From Pandoraea vervacti (lineage in GTDB: Bacteria > Pseudomonadota > Gammaproteobacteria > Burkholderiales > Burkholderiaceae), in NCBI RefSeq assembly GCF_000934605.2, contig NZ_CP010897.2, positions 620,001-684,000 of the forward strand: a DNA stretch of 64,000 bases, read 5' to 3'. The translations under genes were made by a program, and so were the position numbers. Under the pieces are notes generated by a model. The model worked only from the letters and a program-made list of their open reading frames with translations, did no database searches and was not told where the DNA came from. Positions 40,673-49,099 of this stretch are shown here, piece by piece. Position 1 is the stretch's first letter; each line of letters starts with the position of its first letter.

Positions 40673-42475
40673 TCACCGAACCTGGCGCGCCGTCATGCCC
40701 GACGGGCGCCGCCACGCCTGCGTGTAGCGTTCCACGACGATCTGCATCCCGTGATAAAGCAGGCATACCAGCATCGATGTGAGCACCACGAGCGTGGCCA
40801 TTGCCGCCGCCGGTCCGATCGAGCCGGTTTCGTCCATGTTCACGATGGCGACGGACGCGAGCGACGTATCGGCCGAATAAAGAAACACGACAGCCGAGAC
40901 GGTCGTCATGGCGTTGACGAACAGGTACCGGCTGATGTCGATGATCGAGGGCAGGCAGATGGGCGCGGAGACACGCCAGAAGGTCCGATAGAACGGCACC
41001 TTGAGCGAGGCCGACACATATTCGAATTCCGGATCGATCTGCTTGAGCGCGGTGAGCGCCGTGAGGTGGCTCGACGAGTAGTAATGCACGACGTTCACGA
41101 TCACGAGAATGGCGAGCGTGCCGTACAGGCTGTGCAGCGGGTTGGCCTCGGAGACGAAAAAGAAGATATAGCCGAGACCGAGCACCAGCCCCGGCACGCC
41201 CATCGGCAACACGGCCATCATGCGAATGAAGCCGCGCAGCCATGCCATGCCGCGCGTCTTTTCCAGCAGATAGGCGATGACGAAGATCGCCGCCGTCCCC
41301 CAGAGCGCGCACCAGAACGCCATCTCTACACTATTGAGATACGAGTCCACCGCACCGCTTTCGATGAGGCCGAAACGGTAATGCCCCAGCGACAGACTGA
41401 AGTTGTACGGCCAGAATTTCACGAACGACGCGTACACCGCCATGCCCAGAATCGCGAGCATGATCGCGGCCATCGCCCAGCACATCGCCGCCATCAGCCA
41501 GTCGAAGGCGCGCGACGGCTTCGGTGCGTAAGGCACGGCGCGTGCAGAGAGCAACGCCTGCTGCTTGCGCTGCACGATAGAGTCGACGAGATACGTGATC
41601 CCGACCGGCACCAGCAGCACCAGGCCGACGACCGCCCCCTTCGAGAAGTCCTGCTGACCGATCACGAGCTTGTAGATATCGGTGGCAAGCACGTTGAAGT
41701 CGCCGCCGATGACCTTCGGAATGCCGAAATCCGAAATCGCATAAGTGAAGACGATCATCGCCGCGCTGATGACGCCATACTTCGCGCCCGGCAGCGTGAT
41801 GGTGAAGAAGCGTCGCCACGCGGGCGTGCCGAGCGCGTCCGCCGCTTCGTAGAGCCGCGCGTCGGTGAGCGAGAGCGCCGTAATCAGGATCATCAGCGCG
41901 TGCGGGAAGGTGGCGTTCACGAGCGACATTACGATGCCGAGCGGGCCGTAGATGTCCACGTCGCCCATGAACGGCCGAAGCAGTCCCTGATTGCCGAACC
42001 AGAAGATGAACGAGATGGCGGGCAGCAGCGTAGGGCCGAGAATCGGAATCAGCGCGATGTTGCGCAGCAGTGTCTTGTGGCGGATGCAACTACGTGTGAG
42101 CGCATACGCGAAGAGAAACGCGAGCGGCACCGTAATGCATGTCGTCGCCATTGAAATCCATACGCTGTTCCAGATCGAACCCAACAGGGCAGGCGAGTGA
42201 AAGTAATCGCGGAAATGGCGCAGGCCGACGAAGTGGCCCTCGTTGTCCTGCACGCTCTTGATGAGAATCGCCGCCATCGGGGCAAGCAGGAACAGCACGC
42301 CGGCGGCCGCGGCGATGAGCAGCAGGCCCTGTGCGAGACGATCCGTCCAGTGCGAAGCCAGCCGCGTCGGGCGCACGGCAGCGGGCGGCGGGCGATCGGC
42401 CGCCGTTGTCGGCGGTTGACCGGCTTGCGGTTGCGTACGCTGCGCACTGTCGAGTGTCGTGGATACGGAACTCAT
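40673..42475 (-). CDS. AEP ABC transporter permease, fused double-domain
   Basis: A 600-residue permease with two binding-protein-dependent permease domains in one chain (about residues 60-310 and 330-590), like iron(III) transporters of the FbpB type. Each half carries its own EAA coupling loop (LYEAADALGTPAWRRFFTITLP and EFEYVSASLKVPFYRTFWRV, each seen in full in the frame). The N-terminal 45 residues are Pro/Thr/Gln-rich and cytoplasmic. In Salmonella the two halves are separate proteins, PhnU and PhnV. ATG 42475 lies 5 nt after the phnT stop. With phnS and phnT it forms the AEP importer. Confidence 0.9.
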   Translation of the reverse strand: MSSVSTTLDSAQRTQPQAGQPPTTAADRPPPAAVRPTRLASHWTDRLAQGLLLIAAAAGVLFLLAPMAAILIKSVQDNEGHFVGLRHFRDYFHSPALLGSIWNSVWISMATTCITVPLAFLFAYALTRSCIRHKTLLRNIALIPILGPTLLPAISFIFWFGNQGLLRPFMGDVDIYGPLGIVMSLVNATFPHALMILITALSLTDARLYEAADALGTPAWRRFFTITLPGAKYGVISAAMIVFTYAISDFGIPKVIGGDFNVLATDIYKLVIGQQDFSKGAVVGLVLLVPVGITYLVDSIVQRKQQALLSARAVPYAPKPSRAFDWLMAAMCWAMAAIMLAILGMAVYASFVKFWPYNFSLSLGHYRFGLIESGAVDSYLNSVEMAFWCALWGTAAIFVIAYLLEKTRGMAWLRGFIRMMAVLPMGVPGLVLGLGYIFFFVSEANPLHSLYGTLAILVIVNVVHYYSSSHLTALTALKQIDPEFEYVSASLKVPFYRTFWRVSAPICLPSIIDISRYLFVNAMTTVSAVVFLYSADTSLASVAIVNMDETGSIGPAAAMATLVVLTSMLVCLLYHGMQIVVERYTQAWRRPSGMTARQVR

Positions 42476-42480
42476 CGTGG

Positions 42481-43575
42481 CTACCCCTGACGGAACACGC
42501 GCACGGCGGCGCTCGGCACGGCAAAGCGCAGCGCGCCGCCGGTGGCCGGTTGCAGGGCCTGCATGTCCGCAGGCGAGAGGTCGGCATACAGCGGGTGATC
42601 GCAAGCGTGCATGCGCAGCGTCACACGCGAGAACGCGCCGAGGAATTCGATCTTCTCCACGGCGCCGTCGAATACGTTCGCTTCGTCGTCGAGGTCGTCC
42701 AGATCGCGCACGCGAACGTCTTCAGGCCGGAAGAAGACCCGAATGTCCTCGCCGGCGCGACAGCCGTTGAGTGTGCCGCAGGTCAGTTCGTACTGTCCGA
42801 CGCGCACGCGTCCGGCGTCGCCCAGACGCGCCGGCAGGATGTTCGTCTTGCCTACGAAGTCCGCCACGAACGGCGTGGCCGGATGCTGATAGATCTCGCC
42901 GGGCGTGCCGATCTGCTCGATCACGCCCTGATTCATGACCACGATGCGATCGGCCATGGACAGCGCTTCTTCCTGATCGTGCGTGACGAGAATCGTAGTG
43001 ATGCCCAGGCGCTGCTGCAACGCGCGGATCTCGCTGCGCAATCGCACGCGCACGCGGGCGTCAAGCGCCGAGAGCGGTTCGTCGAGCAACAGCAGACCGG
43101 GCGACGTCGCCAGCGCCCGGGCAATCGCTATGCGCTGCTGCTGTCCGCCGGAGAGCTGGCCGGGGAACTTGCTCCCGGCGTCAGGCAGCCCGACCATCGC
43201 CAGCAATTCGGCCACGCGCGCGTCGCGTTCCGCGCGAGGCACACGACGGTTCGTGAGTCCGTAGGCAACGTTCTGCGCGACGCTCAGATTCGGAAACAGC
43301 GCGTACGACTGAAAGACGATGCCGTAGTCGCGCTGCATTGGCGGAAGCCGGGAGATGTCCCTCCCGTTTTGCGACAACGTGCCCTGCGTCTGCGCCTCCA
43401 GCCCGGCGATGATGCGCAGCAGCGTGGTTTTGCCGCAGCCCGACGGGCCGAGGAAGCAGAGCATTTCACCGCGCCGCACGGCGAGGTGAATGTCTTGCAG
43501 CACCACGGTGGTGTCGAACCGCTTGTGGATGCCGGCAAGTTTCAGGTAAGTGCTTTGATGCTGATCGTCGCTCAT
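42481..43575 (-). CDS. phnT: AEP ABC transporter ATP-binding protein
   Basis: ATPase of the 2-aminoethylphosphonate importer, of the spermidine/iron subfamily. Walker A GPSGCGKTT is at 43-51, signature LSGGQQQR, Walker B LLLLDEPLSALD, switch His in TILVTHDQEEALSMAD; a C-terminal TOBE-like domain fills about 245-364. The protein has 364 residues. A GGAGGTCC ribosome site precedes ATG 43575. The gene lies between phnS and the fused permease; an array of 10-bp repeats separates it from phnS. Confidence 0.92.
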   Translation of the reverse strand: MSDDQHQSTYLKLAGIHKRFDTTVVLQDIHLAVRRGEMLCFLGPSGCGKTTLLRIIAGLEAQTQGTLSQNGRDISRLPPMQRDYGIVFQSYALFPNLSVAQNVAYGLTNRRVPRAERDARVAELLAMVGLPDAGSKFPGQLSGGQQQRIAIARALATSPGLLLLDEPLSALDARVRVRLRSEIRALQQRLGITTILVTHDQEEALSMADRIVVMNQGVIEQIGTPGEIYQHPATPFVADFVGKTNILPARLGDAGRVRVGQYELTCGTLNGCRAGEDIRVFFRPEDVRVRDLDDLDDEANVFDGAVEKIEFLGAFSRVTLRMHACDHPLYADLSPADMQALQPATGGALRFAVPSAAVRVFRQG

Positions 43576-43610
43576 TCGGAGGACCTCCCGCTCATTGTTG
43601 CCTGGGCGTG

Positions 43611-43650
43611 GCATGGCGTGACATGGCGTGGCATGGCGTGGCATAGCGTA
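43611..43650. repeat. Tandem decamers between phnS and phnT
   Basis: Four contiguous 10-bp units of GCATGGCGTG type (one with A first, the last with two changes) lie in the gap between phnS and phnT, inside the predicted operon. Confidence 0.85.
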
Positions 43651-43694
43651 GTCGAGCGGACACCCTTCGGATGTCCGCCGGACGTCACTTCTTG

Positions 43695-44735
43695 TCACTT
43701 CTTCTCGGACTTCGCGCCGTAGCGCTTTTGCCACTCGGCCAGCACCGATTCCCGGCTCTTCGCGATTTCGGTGAAGTCGTTCTTCACGAGCAGATCGGGG
43801 TAGTTCGCAGGAATCGTGTCGAATTTCTTCGCCACGCCCGGATACGCCACGATGGCCCAGTCCTTGGCGTACATCTGGTTCGCTTCCTTGCTGGCGAGCC
43901 AGTCCATGTAGCGCTTGGCGGCGTCGAGCTTCTTGGTCGTCTTCACGATGCCTGCGGCTTCGATGTCGTATCCGAGACCTTCCTTCGGAAACACGAGGTC
44001 GATCGGCGCGCCGGCGTTCTTCGTGCGATGGGCATTGAATTCGAACGAGATGCCGATGGGGTACTCGCCCGCGCCCGCATCACGACACGGCTTGGAGCCC
44101 GAATGCGTGTACTTGACGATGTTCTTGTCGAGCGCGTCCATGTACTTCCAACCGCCTTCCTTGCCGAACATTTGCAGCCACGCCGTCACGTCGAGGAAGC
44201 CCGTGCCGGAGGTGGCCGGATTGGGCATCACGATCATCCCCTTGTAGACGGGCTTTGCGAGGTCTTCCCAGGAAGTGGGTTTCGGCAAATTGCGTTTGGC
44301 CGCTTCGACCGTGTTGAAGCAGACGGTGGCGCCCCATACGTCCAGCCCGACCCAGGACGGCGGATTGGCCTTGTCGCTGTACGCGCGCGTGAGCTGGTCG
44401 AAGTCCTTGGGCGTGTAAGGCGTGAGCAACCCTTCCTGCTTGATCAGCTCAAGGCTCGACGCCGCCAGCCCGGCGATGACGTCCGCCTGCGGATTGGCCT
44501 TTTCTGCGAGCACCTTCGCCGTGACAACGCCCGTGGAGTCGCGCACGTACTTGATCTCGATGTCCGGATTGGCCTTCTGGAACGCCTCGGCATACGGACG
44601 CATGACTTCGACTTCCCACGCGGTATAGACGGTCAGCGTGGTCTTGGCGAGCGCGGGAGCAGCCTGCGCGACGCAGAAGAGTCCTGTGGCCAGGACGGCG
44701 GCGGCACGCATGGCACGGCGCAAGGATGAGTTCAT
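43695..44735 (-). CDS. phnS: AEP ABC transporter substrate-binding protein
   Basis: Periplasmic binding protein for 2-aminoethylphosphonate. It has a signal peptide ending near ALAK (about residue 30), then TTLTVYTAWEVEVMRPYAEAF and the extracellular solute-binding fold (class of iron and putrescine binding proteins), with GLDVWGATVCFNT, MPNPATSGTGFLDVTAW and IGISFEFNAHR lining the likely ligand cleft. The protein has 346 residues. First gene of the leftward phnS-phnT-permease-phnW series, divergent from phnR across about 400 nt of regulatory DNA. Confidence 0.92.
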   Translation of the reverse strand: MNSSLRRAMRAAAVLATGLFCVAQAAPALAKTTLTVYTAWEVEVMRPYAEAFQKANPDIEIKYVRDSTGVVTAKVLAEKANPQADVIAGLAASSLELIKQEGLLTPYTPKDFDQLTRAYSDKANPPSWVGLDVWGATVCFNTVEAAKRNLPKPTSWEDLAKPVYKGMIVMPNPATSGTGFLDVTAWLQMFGKEGGWKYMDALDKNIVKYTHSGSKPCRDAGAGEYPIGISFEFNAHRTKNAGAPIDLVFPKEGLGYDIEAAGIVKTTKKLDAAKRYMDWLASKEANQMYAKDWAIVAYPGVAKKFDTIPANYPDLLVKNDFTEIAKSRESVLAEWQKRYGAKSEKK

Positions 44736-45133
44736 GGATGGCTCCTGTGGGTCGCGATCACGGTCGCGTTGTGAGTACGGTCAACGCCTTAACTGAGGCG
44801 ATTTGTTGCATATTATTGGCAAATTATGTCGTTTTCTTGAAACCCCGCGATGTTGTCATCTGTTCGTCAAATACCTCCAATAGTATGGAAATCGTTGATT
44901 CAGATAGGGTTTTGTCGTTGCCGCAACCGACTCACCCCGACGGTGTTGCAAAATCTGTCTGCAATGTCGGATGTGTTTTGTTGACAATCTACAAATTGCT
45001 GTGCTTGAATGTCAACAACAAAAAAAATCACGTGATGCCACAAATTGCCACGCGATGCCGCGATGGCGATTTGCCCCCCGATGTGACGGGCGTGACGCGA
45101 AAGCGCCAGCGTCCAGAGATAAGGAAGACCGGA
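44736..45133. promoter_or_regulatory. Regulatory region between phnS and phnR
   Basis: AT-rich non-coding DNA with several signals. GTTGCATATTATTGGCAA is at 44805-44822. A weak Pho-box-like TTGTCAT-N4-TCGTCAA is at 44853-44870. A 9-bp perfect inverted repeat TTGTTGACA/TGTCAACAA, 23 bp apart, is at 44978-45018. The motif ACAAATTGC occurs at 44991 and again within CACAAATTGCCAC at 45039-45051. Frames across it are not gene-like. Confidence 0.6.
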
Positions 45134-45850
45134 ATGACCCCGAAGCCCACCTCGCCGAGCGCGATCGAGTTGTTGCAGAGTCAGTCGCTCACGACGCTCG
45201 TCCAGCACGAGATCGAGCGCCAGATCATGGCGGGCACGCTCACGCCCGGCACCAAGCTCAACGAGATCGAAGTCGCCGGCAGCCTCGGCGTCTCTCGCGG
45301 TCCGGTGCGCGAGGCATTCCGTGCGCTGGAGGAAGCCGGGTTGTTGCGTACTGAAAAAAATCGCGGCGTGTTCGTGCGTGTGATCGCGCTGGAAGAAGCC
45401 GAAGAGATTTACGCACTGCGCGGCGTGCTCGACGAATACGTTGCCCGCACGCTGGCGGAGTCGATTACGTCCGATCAGCTCACGCGCCTGCGCGAGTCCG
45501 TCGAAGCCATGCACCACGCGGTGGAAGCAGGGGACAGCGAGGCGTACTACCGCTTGAATCTCGTGTTCCACGACACGCTCGTGGAAATGGTCGGCAATCG
45601 CAAGTTGCTGGAGACCTACCGTCGTCTGGTCAAGGAATTGAGCCTGTTCCGTCATGACGCGCTGACCGGCGATTCGTCGGCGCCGCCGAAGTCGGAGCGC
45701 GAACACCGGGACATCGTCAGCGCCATCGCATCGCGCGACCCCGAGCGTGCGGCGCAGGTTACGCGCGAGCACCTTGTGCGTGGACGCACGCGCATTCGGG
45801 AGATGCTGACGCGCGCGCCCGGCGCCACGGTGCAGGCGAAGGCCGGCTGA
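45134..45850 (+). CDS. phnR: GntR/FadR-family phosphonate utilisation regulator
   Basis: A 238-residue regulator with an N-terminal GntR winged helix (LVQHEIERQIMAGTLTPGTK, LNEIEVAGSLGVSRGPVREA, then LLRTEKNRGVFVR) and a C-terminal FCD ligand domain with metal-site residues (LRGVLDEYVARTLAES, FHDTLVEMVGN, EHRDIVSAIASRDPERA). Its position between phnS and phnA, divergent from the AEP transporter, is that of PhnR-type regulators of AEP catabolism. An AGGAAG ribosome site supports ATG 45134. Likely operators are in the upstream region. Confidence 0.9.
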   Translation: MTPKPTSPSAIELLQSQSLTTLVQHEIERQIMAGTLTPGTKLNEIEVAGSLGVSRGPVREAFRALEEAGLLRTEKNRGVFVRVIALEEAEEIYALRGVLDEYVARTLAESITSDQLTRLRESVEAMHHAVEAGDSEAYYRLNLVFHDTLVEMVGNRKLLETYRRLVKELSLFRHDALTGDSSAPPKSEREHRDIVSAIASRDPERAAQVTREHLVRGRTRIREMLTRAPGATVQAKAG

Positions 45851-45953
45851 GTGTTGAGGATGTTGTCTTGTTGAAAATTCGACCGTCGGCAGGGTGTCGC
45901 CACACACGCGAGAACTGCCACGGTCATCCGAGTTGCTCTTGAGGAGAACCGAC

Positions 45954-47207
45954 GTGAATCAGCCCGCACAGATCCAGGTGAACGGCCGTCAATACCGCTT
46001 GCCACAGCAACCGACCGTCATCGTATGCGTCGACGGTTGCCAGTTCGAATACATCGAAGCCGCTGCCGCCGCAGGCGTCGCACCTTATCTGAAGCGTCTG
46101 CTGGCCGAAGGCGCCGTGTTCAAGGGCGACTGTGTCGTGCCGTCGTTCACCAACCCGAACAACCTCTCGATCGTGACCGGCGCGCCCCCCGCCGTGCACG
46201 GCATCTGCGGTAACTACTTCTTCGACCCGGACGCCGATGGCGGCCGTGGCAAGGAAGTCCTGATGAACGACCCCGCCTACCTGCGCGCCGGCACGGTGTT
46301 CGCCGCGGCGGCCGACGCAGGGGCGAGCCTCGCCGTCATCACGGCCAAGGACAAGCTGCGCAAGCTGCTCGGCTATCGCATGAAGGGCATCTGTTTCTCG
46401 TCGGAGAAGGCCGATCAGGTCACGCTTGAAGAGAACGGTATCGAAGATGTGCTCGGTCTGGTCGGCATGCCGGTGCCGGACGTCTACAGCGCCGAGCTCT
46501 CCGAGTTCGTGTTCGCGGCAGGCGTGCGGCTGCTGGAGACCCGCCACATCGACCTGATGTATCTCTCGACCACCGACTACGTTCAGCACAAGTGGGCCCC
46601 GGGCACGCAAGGCGCGAACGCCTTCTACGCCATGATGGACAAGTACCTCGCCCGTATGGACGAACTCGGCGCGGTCATCGGACTCACGGCCGATCACGGC
46701 ATGAACGCCAAGCACGATCCGACAACCGGCGAGCCCAACGTCATCTACTTGCAGGATCTGCTCGACGACTGGTTCGGCAAGGGCGTGGAGGCGGGCGGCG
46801 CTCGCGTGATCCTGCCGATTACCGACCCGTACGTGGTGCACCACGGCGCCCTCGGTTCGTACGCGACCATCTATCTGCCGGCCGACGCGGATCGCGACGC
46901 CATTCGCTCGCGCCTTGCAGCGATGCCGGGCATCGAGGTCGTGCTTACCAACTCGGAAGCCTGCGCGCGCTTCGAGCTGCCCCCCGATCGCGTAGGCGAC
47001 CTGGTGGTCGTGAGCCGCCAGTCGGTCGTACTGGGCACCAGTGCGAGCCGTCACGATCTGTCGGGACTGACGGTGCCGCTGCGCTCGCATGGCGGGATTT
47101 CGGAGCAGACCGTGCCGTTGCTCTTCAACCGCAAGACCGACGGCATTCCGGGCAAGGCGCGCCTGCGCAATTTCGACATTCTCGACGTGGCGCTCAACCA
47201 CGTCTGA
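45954..47207 (+). CDS. phnA: Phosphonoacetate hydrolase
   Basis: Alkaline-phosphatase-superfamily zinc enzyme that cleaves phosphonoacetate to acetate and phosphate. The six-ligand two-metal site and nucleophile are all visible: Asp27 (VCVDGC), nucleophile Thr66 (PSFTNPNN), Asp208 and His212 (STTDYVQH), Asp247 and His248 (TADHGMN), and a late His near 378 (RSHGGISEQ). The start is GTG 45954, 7 nt after GAGGAGA. The protein has 417 residues. It is the final enzyme of the PhnW-PhnY-PhnA route, which yields usable carbon as well as phosphate. Confidence 0.95.
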   Translation: MNQPAQIQVNGRQYRLPQQPTVIVCVDGCQFEYIEAAAAAGVAPYLKRLLAEGAVFKGDCVVPSFTNPNNLSIVTGAPPAVHGICGNYFFDPDADGGRGKEVLMNDPAYLRAGTVFAAAADAGASLAVITAKDKLRKLLGYRMKGICFSSEKADQVTLEENGIEDVLGLVGMPVPDVYSAELSEFVFAAGVRLLETRHIDLMYLSTTDYVQHKWAPGTQGANAFYAMMDKYLARMDELGAVIGLTADHGMNAKHDPTTGEPNVIYLQDLLDDWFGKGVEAGGARVILPITDPYVVHHGALGSYATIYLPADADRDAIRSRLAAMPGIEVVLTNSEACARFELPPDRVGDLVVVSRQSVVLGTSASRHDLSGLTVPLRSHGGISEQTVPLLFNRKTDGIPGKARLRNFDILDVALNHV

Positions 47208-47308
47208 TGGCTGCCCGAGCCAGATGAAATAAGCGCCGGCGTCGAGCGAATCGCATCGTTTCGACGACGTGCGGCCTCTGTCCTGTTGGAGATGCTGTGG
47301 AGAACCCC

Positions 47309-48763
47309 ATGAACGCGCCGCACAAGTTGCATCCCGAGTTCCGCGCCGAAGCGCTTCGCATCGGTGGCGAAAAAGTGACCCGCGAACGGATCATCGAAGT
47401 GTTCAATCCGTACTCGGGCGATCTGGTCGGCACCGTGCCGAAGGCCTCGCTCGACGACGTTCGCCGCGCATTCTCGATTGCCAAGCAGTACCGCTCGACG
47501 CTCACGCGTTTCGAGCGGGCCAACATTCTGGACAAGGCGGCGGCGCTGCTGCGCGCGCGCACTGCCGAGGCTGCCGCCATCATTACGATGGAGTCCGGGC
47601 TGTGCAAGAAGGACGCCGTCTACGAAATCGGGCGAGTGGCCGACGTACTCGGCTTCGCCGCGGGCGAAGCCCTCAAGGACGACGGACAGGCGTTCTCCTG
47701 CGACCTCACGCCGCATGGCAAGAAGCGCCGGGTGGTCACGCAGCGAGAGCCGCTGCTCGGCGCAATCTCGGCCATTACCCCTTTCAATCACCCGATGAAC
47801 CAGGTGGCGCACAAGGTGGCGCCGTCCATTGCGACCAACAACCGGATGGTGCTCAAGCCCTCCGAGAAGGTGCCGCTCTCGGCCTACTATCTGGCCGACA
47901 CGCTCTATGAAGCCGGCCTGCCGCCGGAGATGCTGCAAGTGATCACCGGCGATCCGATGGAGATCGCCGACGAGATGATCACGAACGAGAACATCGACAT
48001 GATCACGTTCACGGGCGGCGTGTCGATCGGCAAGTACATCGCGTCGAAGGCGGGTTATCGCCGCATCGTGCTGGAGCTGGGCGGCAACGATCCGCTCATC
48101 GTGATGGAAGACGCCGATCTGGATCGTGCGTCCGACCTTGCCGTCCAGGGGTCGTACAAGAACTCCGGTCAGCGTTGCACGGCGGTCAAGCGCATGCTCG
48201 TGCATCGGGACATCGCCGCGCAGTTCACCGAGCTTGTCGCCGAAAAGACCCGTTTGTGGAAGTACGGCGATCCGGCCGATGACGGAAACGATATGGGAAC
48301 GGTCATCGACGAAGCGGCGGCGAGGCTGTTCGAAGCGCGCGTGAACGAAGCCGTGGCACAGGGCGCCCGGCTGCTCGTGGGCAACAAGCGTGAAGGTGCG
48401 CTGTATTCGCCCACGGTGATCGATCGCGTCGATCCGAAAATGACGGTCGTGCGCGAGGAGACATTCGGACCGGTGTCGCCCATTCTTACGTTCGGCAGCA
48501 TCGACGAGGCGATCGCCATGTCCAACGGCACCGCGTTCGGATTGTCCTCGGGCGTGTGCACGAACCGGCTCGACTACGTGACGCGCTTCACTAACGAGTT
48601 GCAGGTGGGCACGGTCAACGTATGGGAAGTGCCGGGTTATCGCATCGAACTGACACCGTTCGGCGGTATCAAGGATTCCGGCCTCGGTTACAAGGAAGGG
48701 GTTCAGGAAGCGATGAAGAGCTTCACGAACACAAAAACCTTCACGCTGCCGTGGGGAATTTGA
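47309..48763 (+). CDS. phnY: Phosphonoacetaldehyde dehydrogenase
   Basis: NAD-dependent aldehyde dehydrogenase that oxidises phosphonoacetaldehyde to phosphonoacetate. The catalytic Cys290 is in NSGQRCTAVKR and the general-base region Glu256 in VLELGGNDP; the cofactor site includes ITPFNHPMNQVAHKV and TFTGGVSIGK. The protein has 484 residues from ATG 47309, which is preceded by GGAG; a GTG four codons upstream is possible. It lies 101 nt after phnA. The assignment to PhnY rather than another aldehyde dehydrogenase rests on the phnA/phnW context as well as sequence. Confidence 0.93.
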   Translation: MNAPHKLHPEFRAEALRIGGEKVTRERIIEVFNPYSGDLVGTVPKASLDDVRRAFSIAKQYRSTLTRFERANILDKAAALLRARTAEAAAIITMESGLCKKDAVYEIGRVADVLGFAAGEALKDDGQAFSCDLTPHGKKRRVVTQREPLLGAISAITPFNHPMNQVAHKVAPSIATNNRMVLKPSEKVPLSAYYLADTLYEAGLPPEMLQVITGDPMEIADEMITNENIDMITFTGGVSIGKYIASKAGYRRIVLELGGNDPLIVMEDADLDRASDLAVQGSYKNSGQRCTAVKRMLVHRDIAAQFTELVAEKTRLWKYGDPADDGNDMGTVIDEAAARLFEARVNEAVAQGARLLVGNKREGALYSPTVIDRVDPKMTVVREETFGPVSPILTFGSIDEAIAMSNGTAFGLSSGVCTNRLDYVTRFTNELQVGTVNVWEVPGYRIELTPFGGIKDSGLGYKEGVQEAMKSFTNTKTFTLPWGI

Positions 48764-48891
48764 AGCCGTTATCCACAGGCGAAGGGAACAGACATGCTGC
48801 GGTTCGAATCGGCCGGGATGACCGGTGGGCGCCCTCGCAGCCGGTCTGTTTCCCTGATGCAACAGGGCTTAGCAGAATGCGCGCAAAAATT

Positions 48892-48909
48892 GTGACAAAT
48901 TGATGACAC
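48892..48909 (-). promoter_or_regulatory. Candidate Pho box in reverse orientation
   Basis: On the minus strand GTGTCAT-CAAT-TTGTCAC matches the PhoB box (7-4-7 direct repeat) in 6 of 7 positions in each half. It lies 130 nt after phnY and about 190 nt before the Na/Pi transporter gene, pointing away from that gene. The rest of 48764-49099 holds a GGTGTAC direct repeat (around 48933-48947) and no gene. Confidence 0.5.
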
Positions 48910-49099
48910 GATTGTTGCGGTGTTCGATTTGGTGTACGGTGTACCGATTGGGGATACGCATGACGCGCAGACTTCATACGCATCCCGACGCCAGTGTAGG
49001 ACTGACGCGGGATGCCGGTTTTGGCAAACCAGTGCACGCGTCATGTGGGTGGCGCGACGCGCTGCCTGTCCCGTCGACAATAAGACACGGACCACTGGC

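Noticed and set aside
44726..45133. Extended N-terminus of phnR beginning at 44726
   Set aside because: The frame is open but runs through promoter-like AT-rich DNA and inverted repeats; ATG 45134 has a ribosome site and begins next to the conserved HTH domain.
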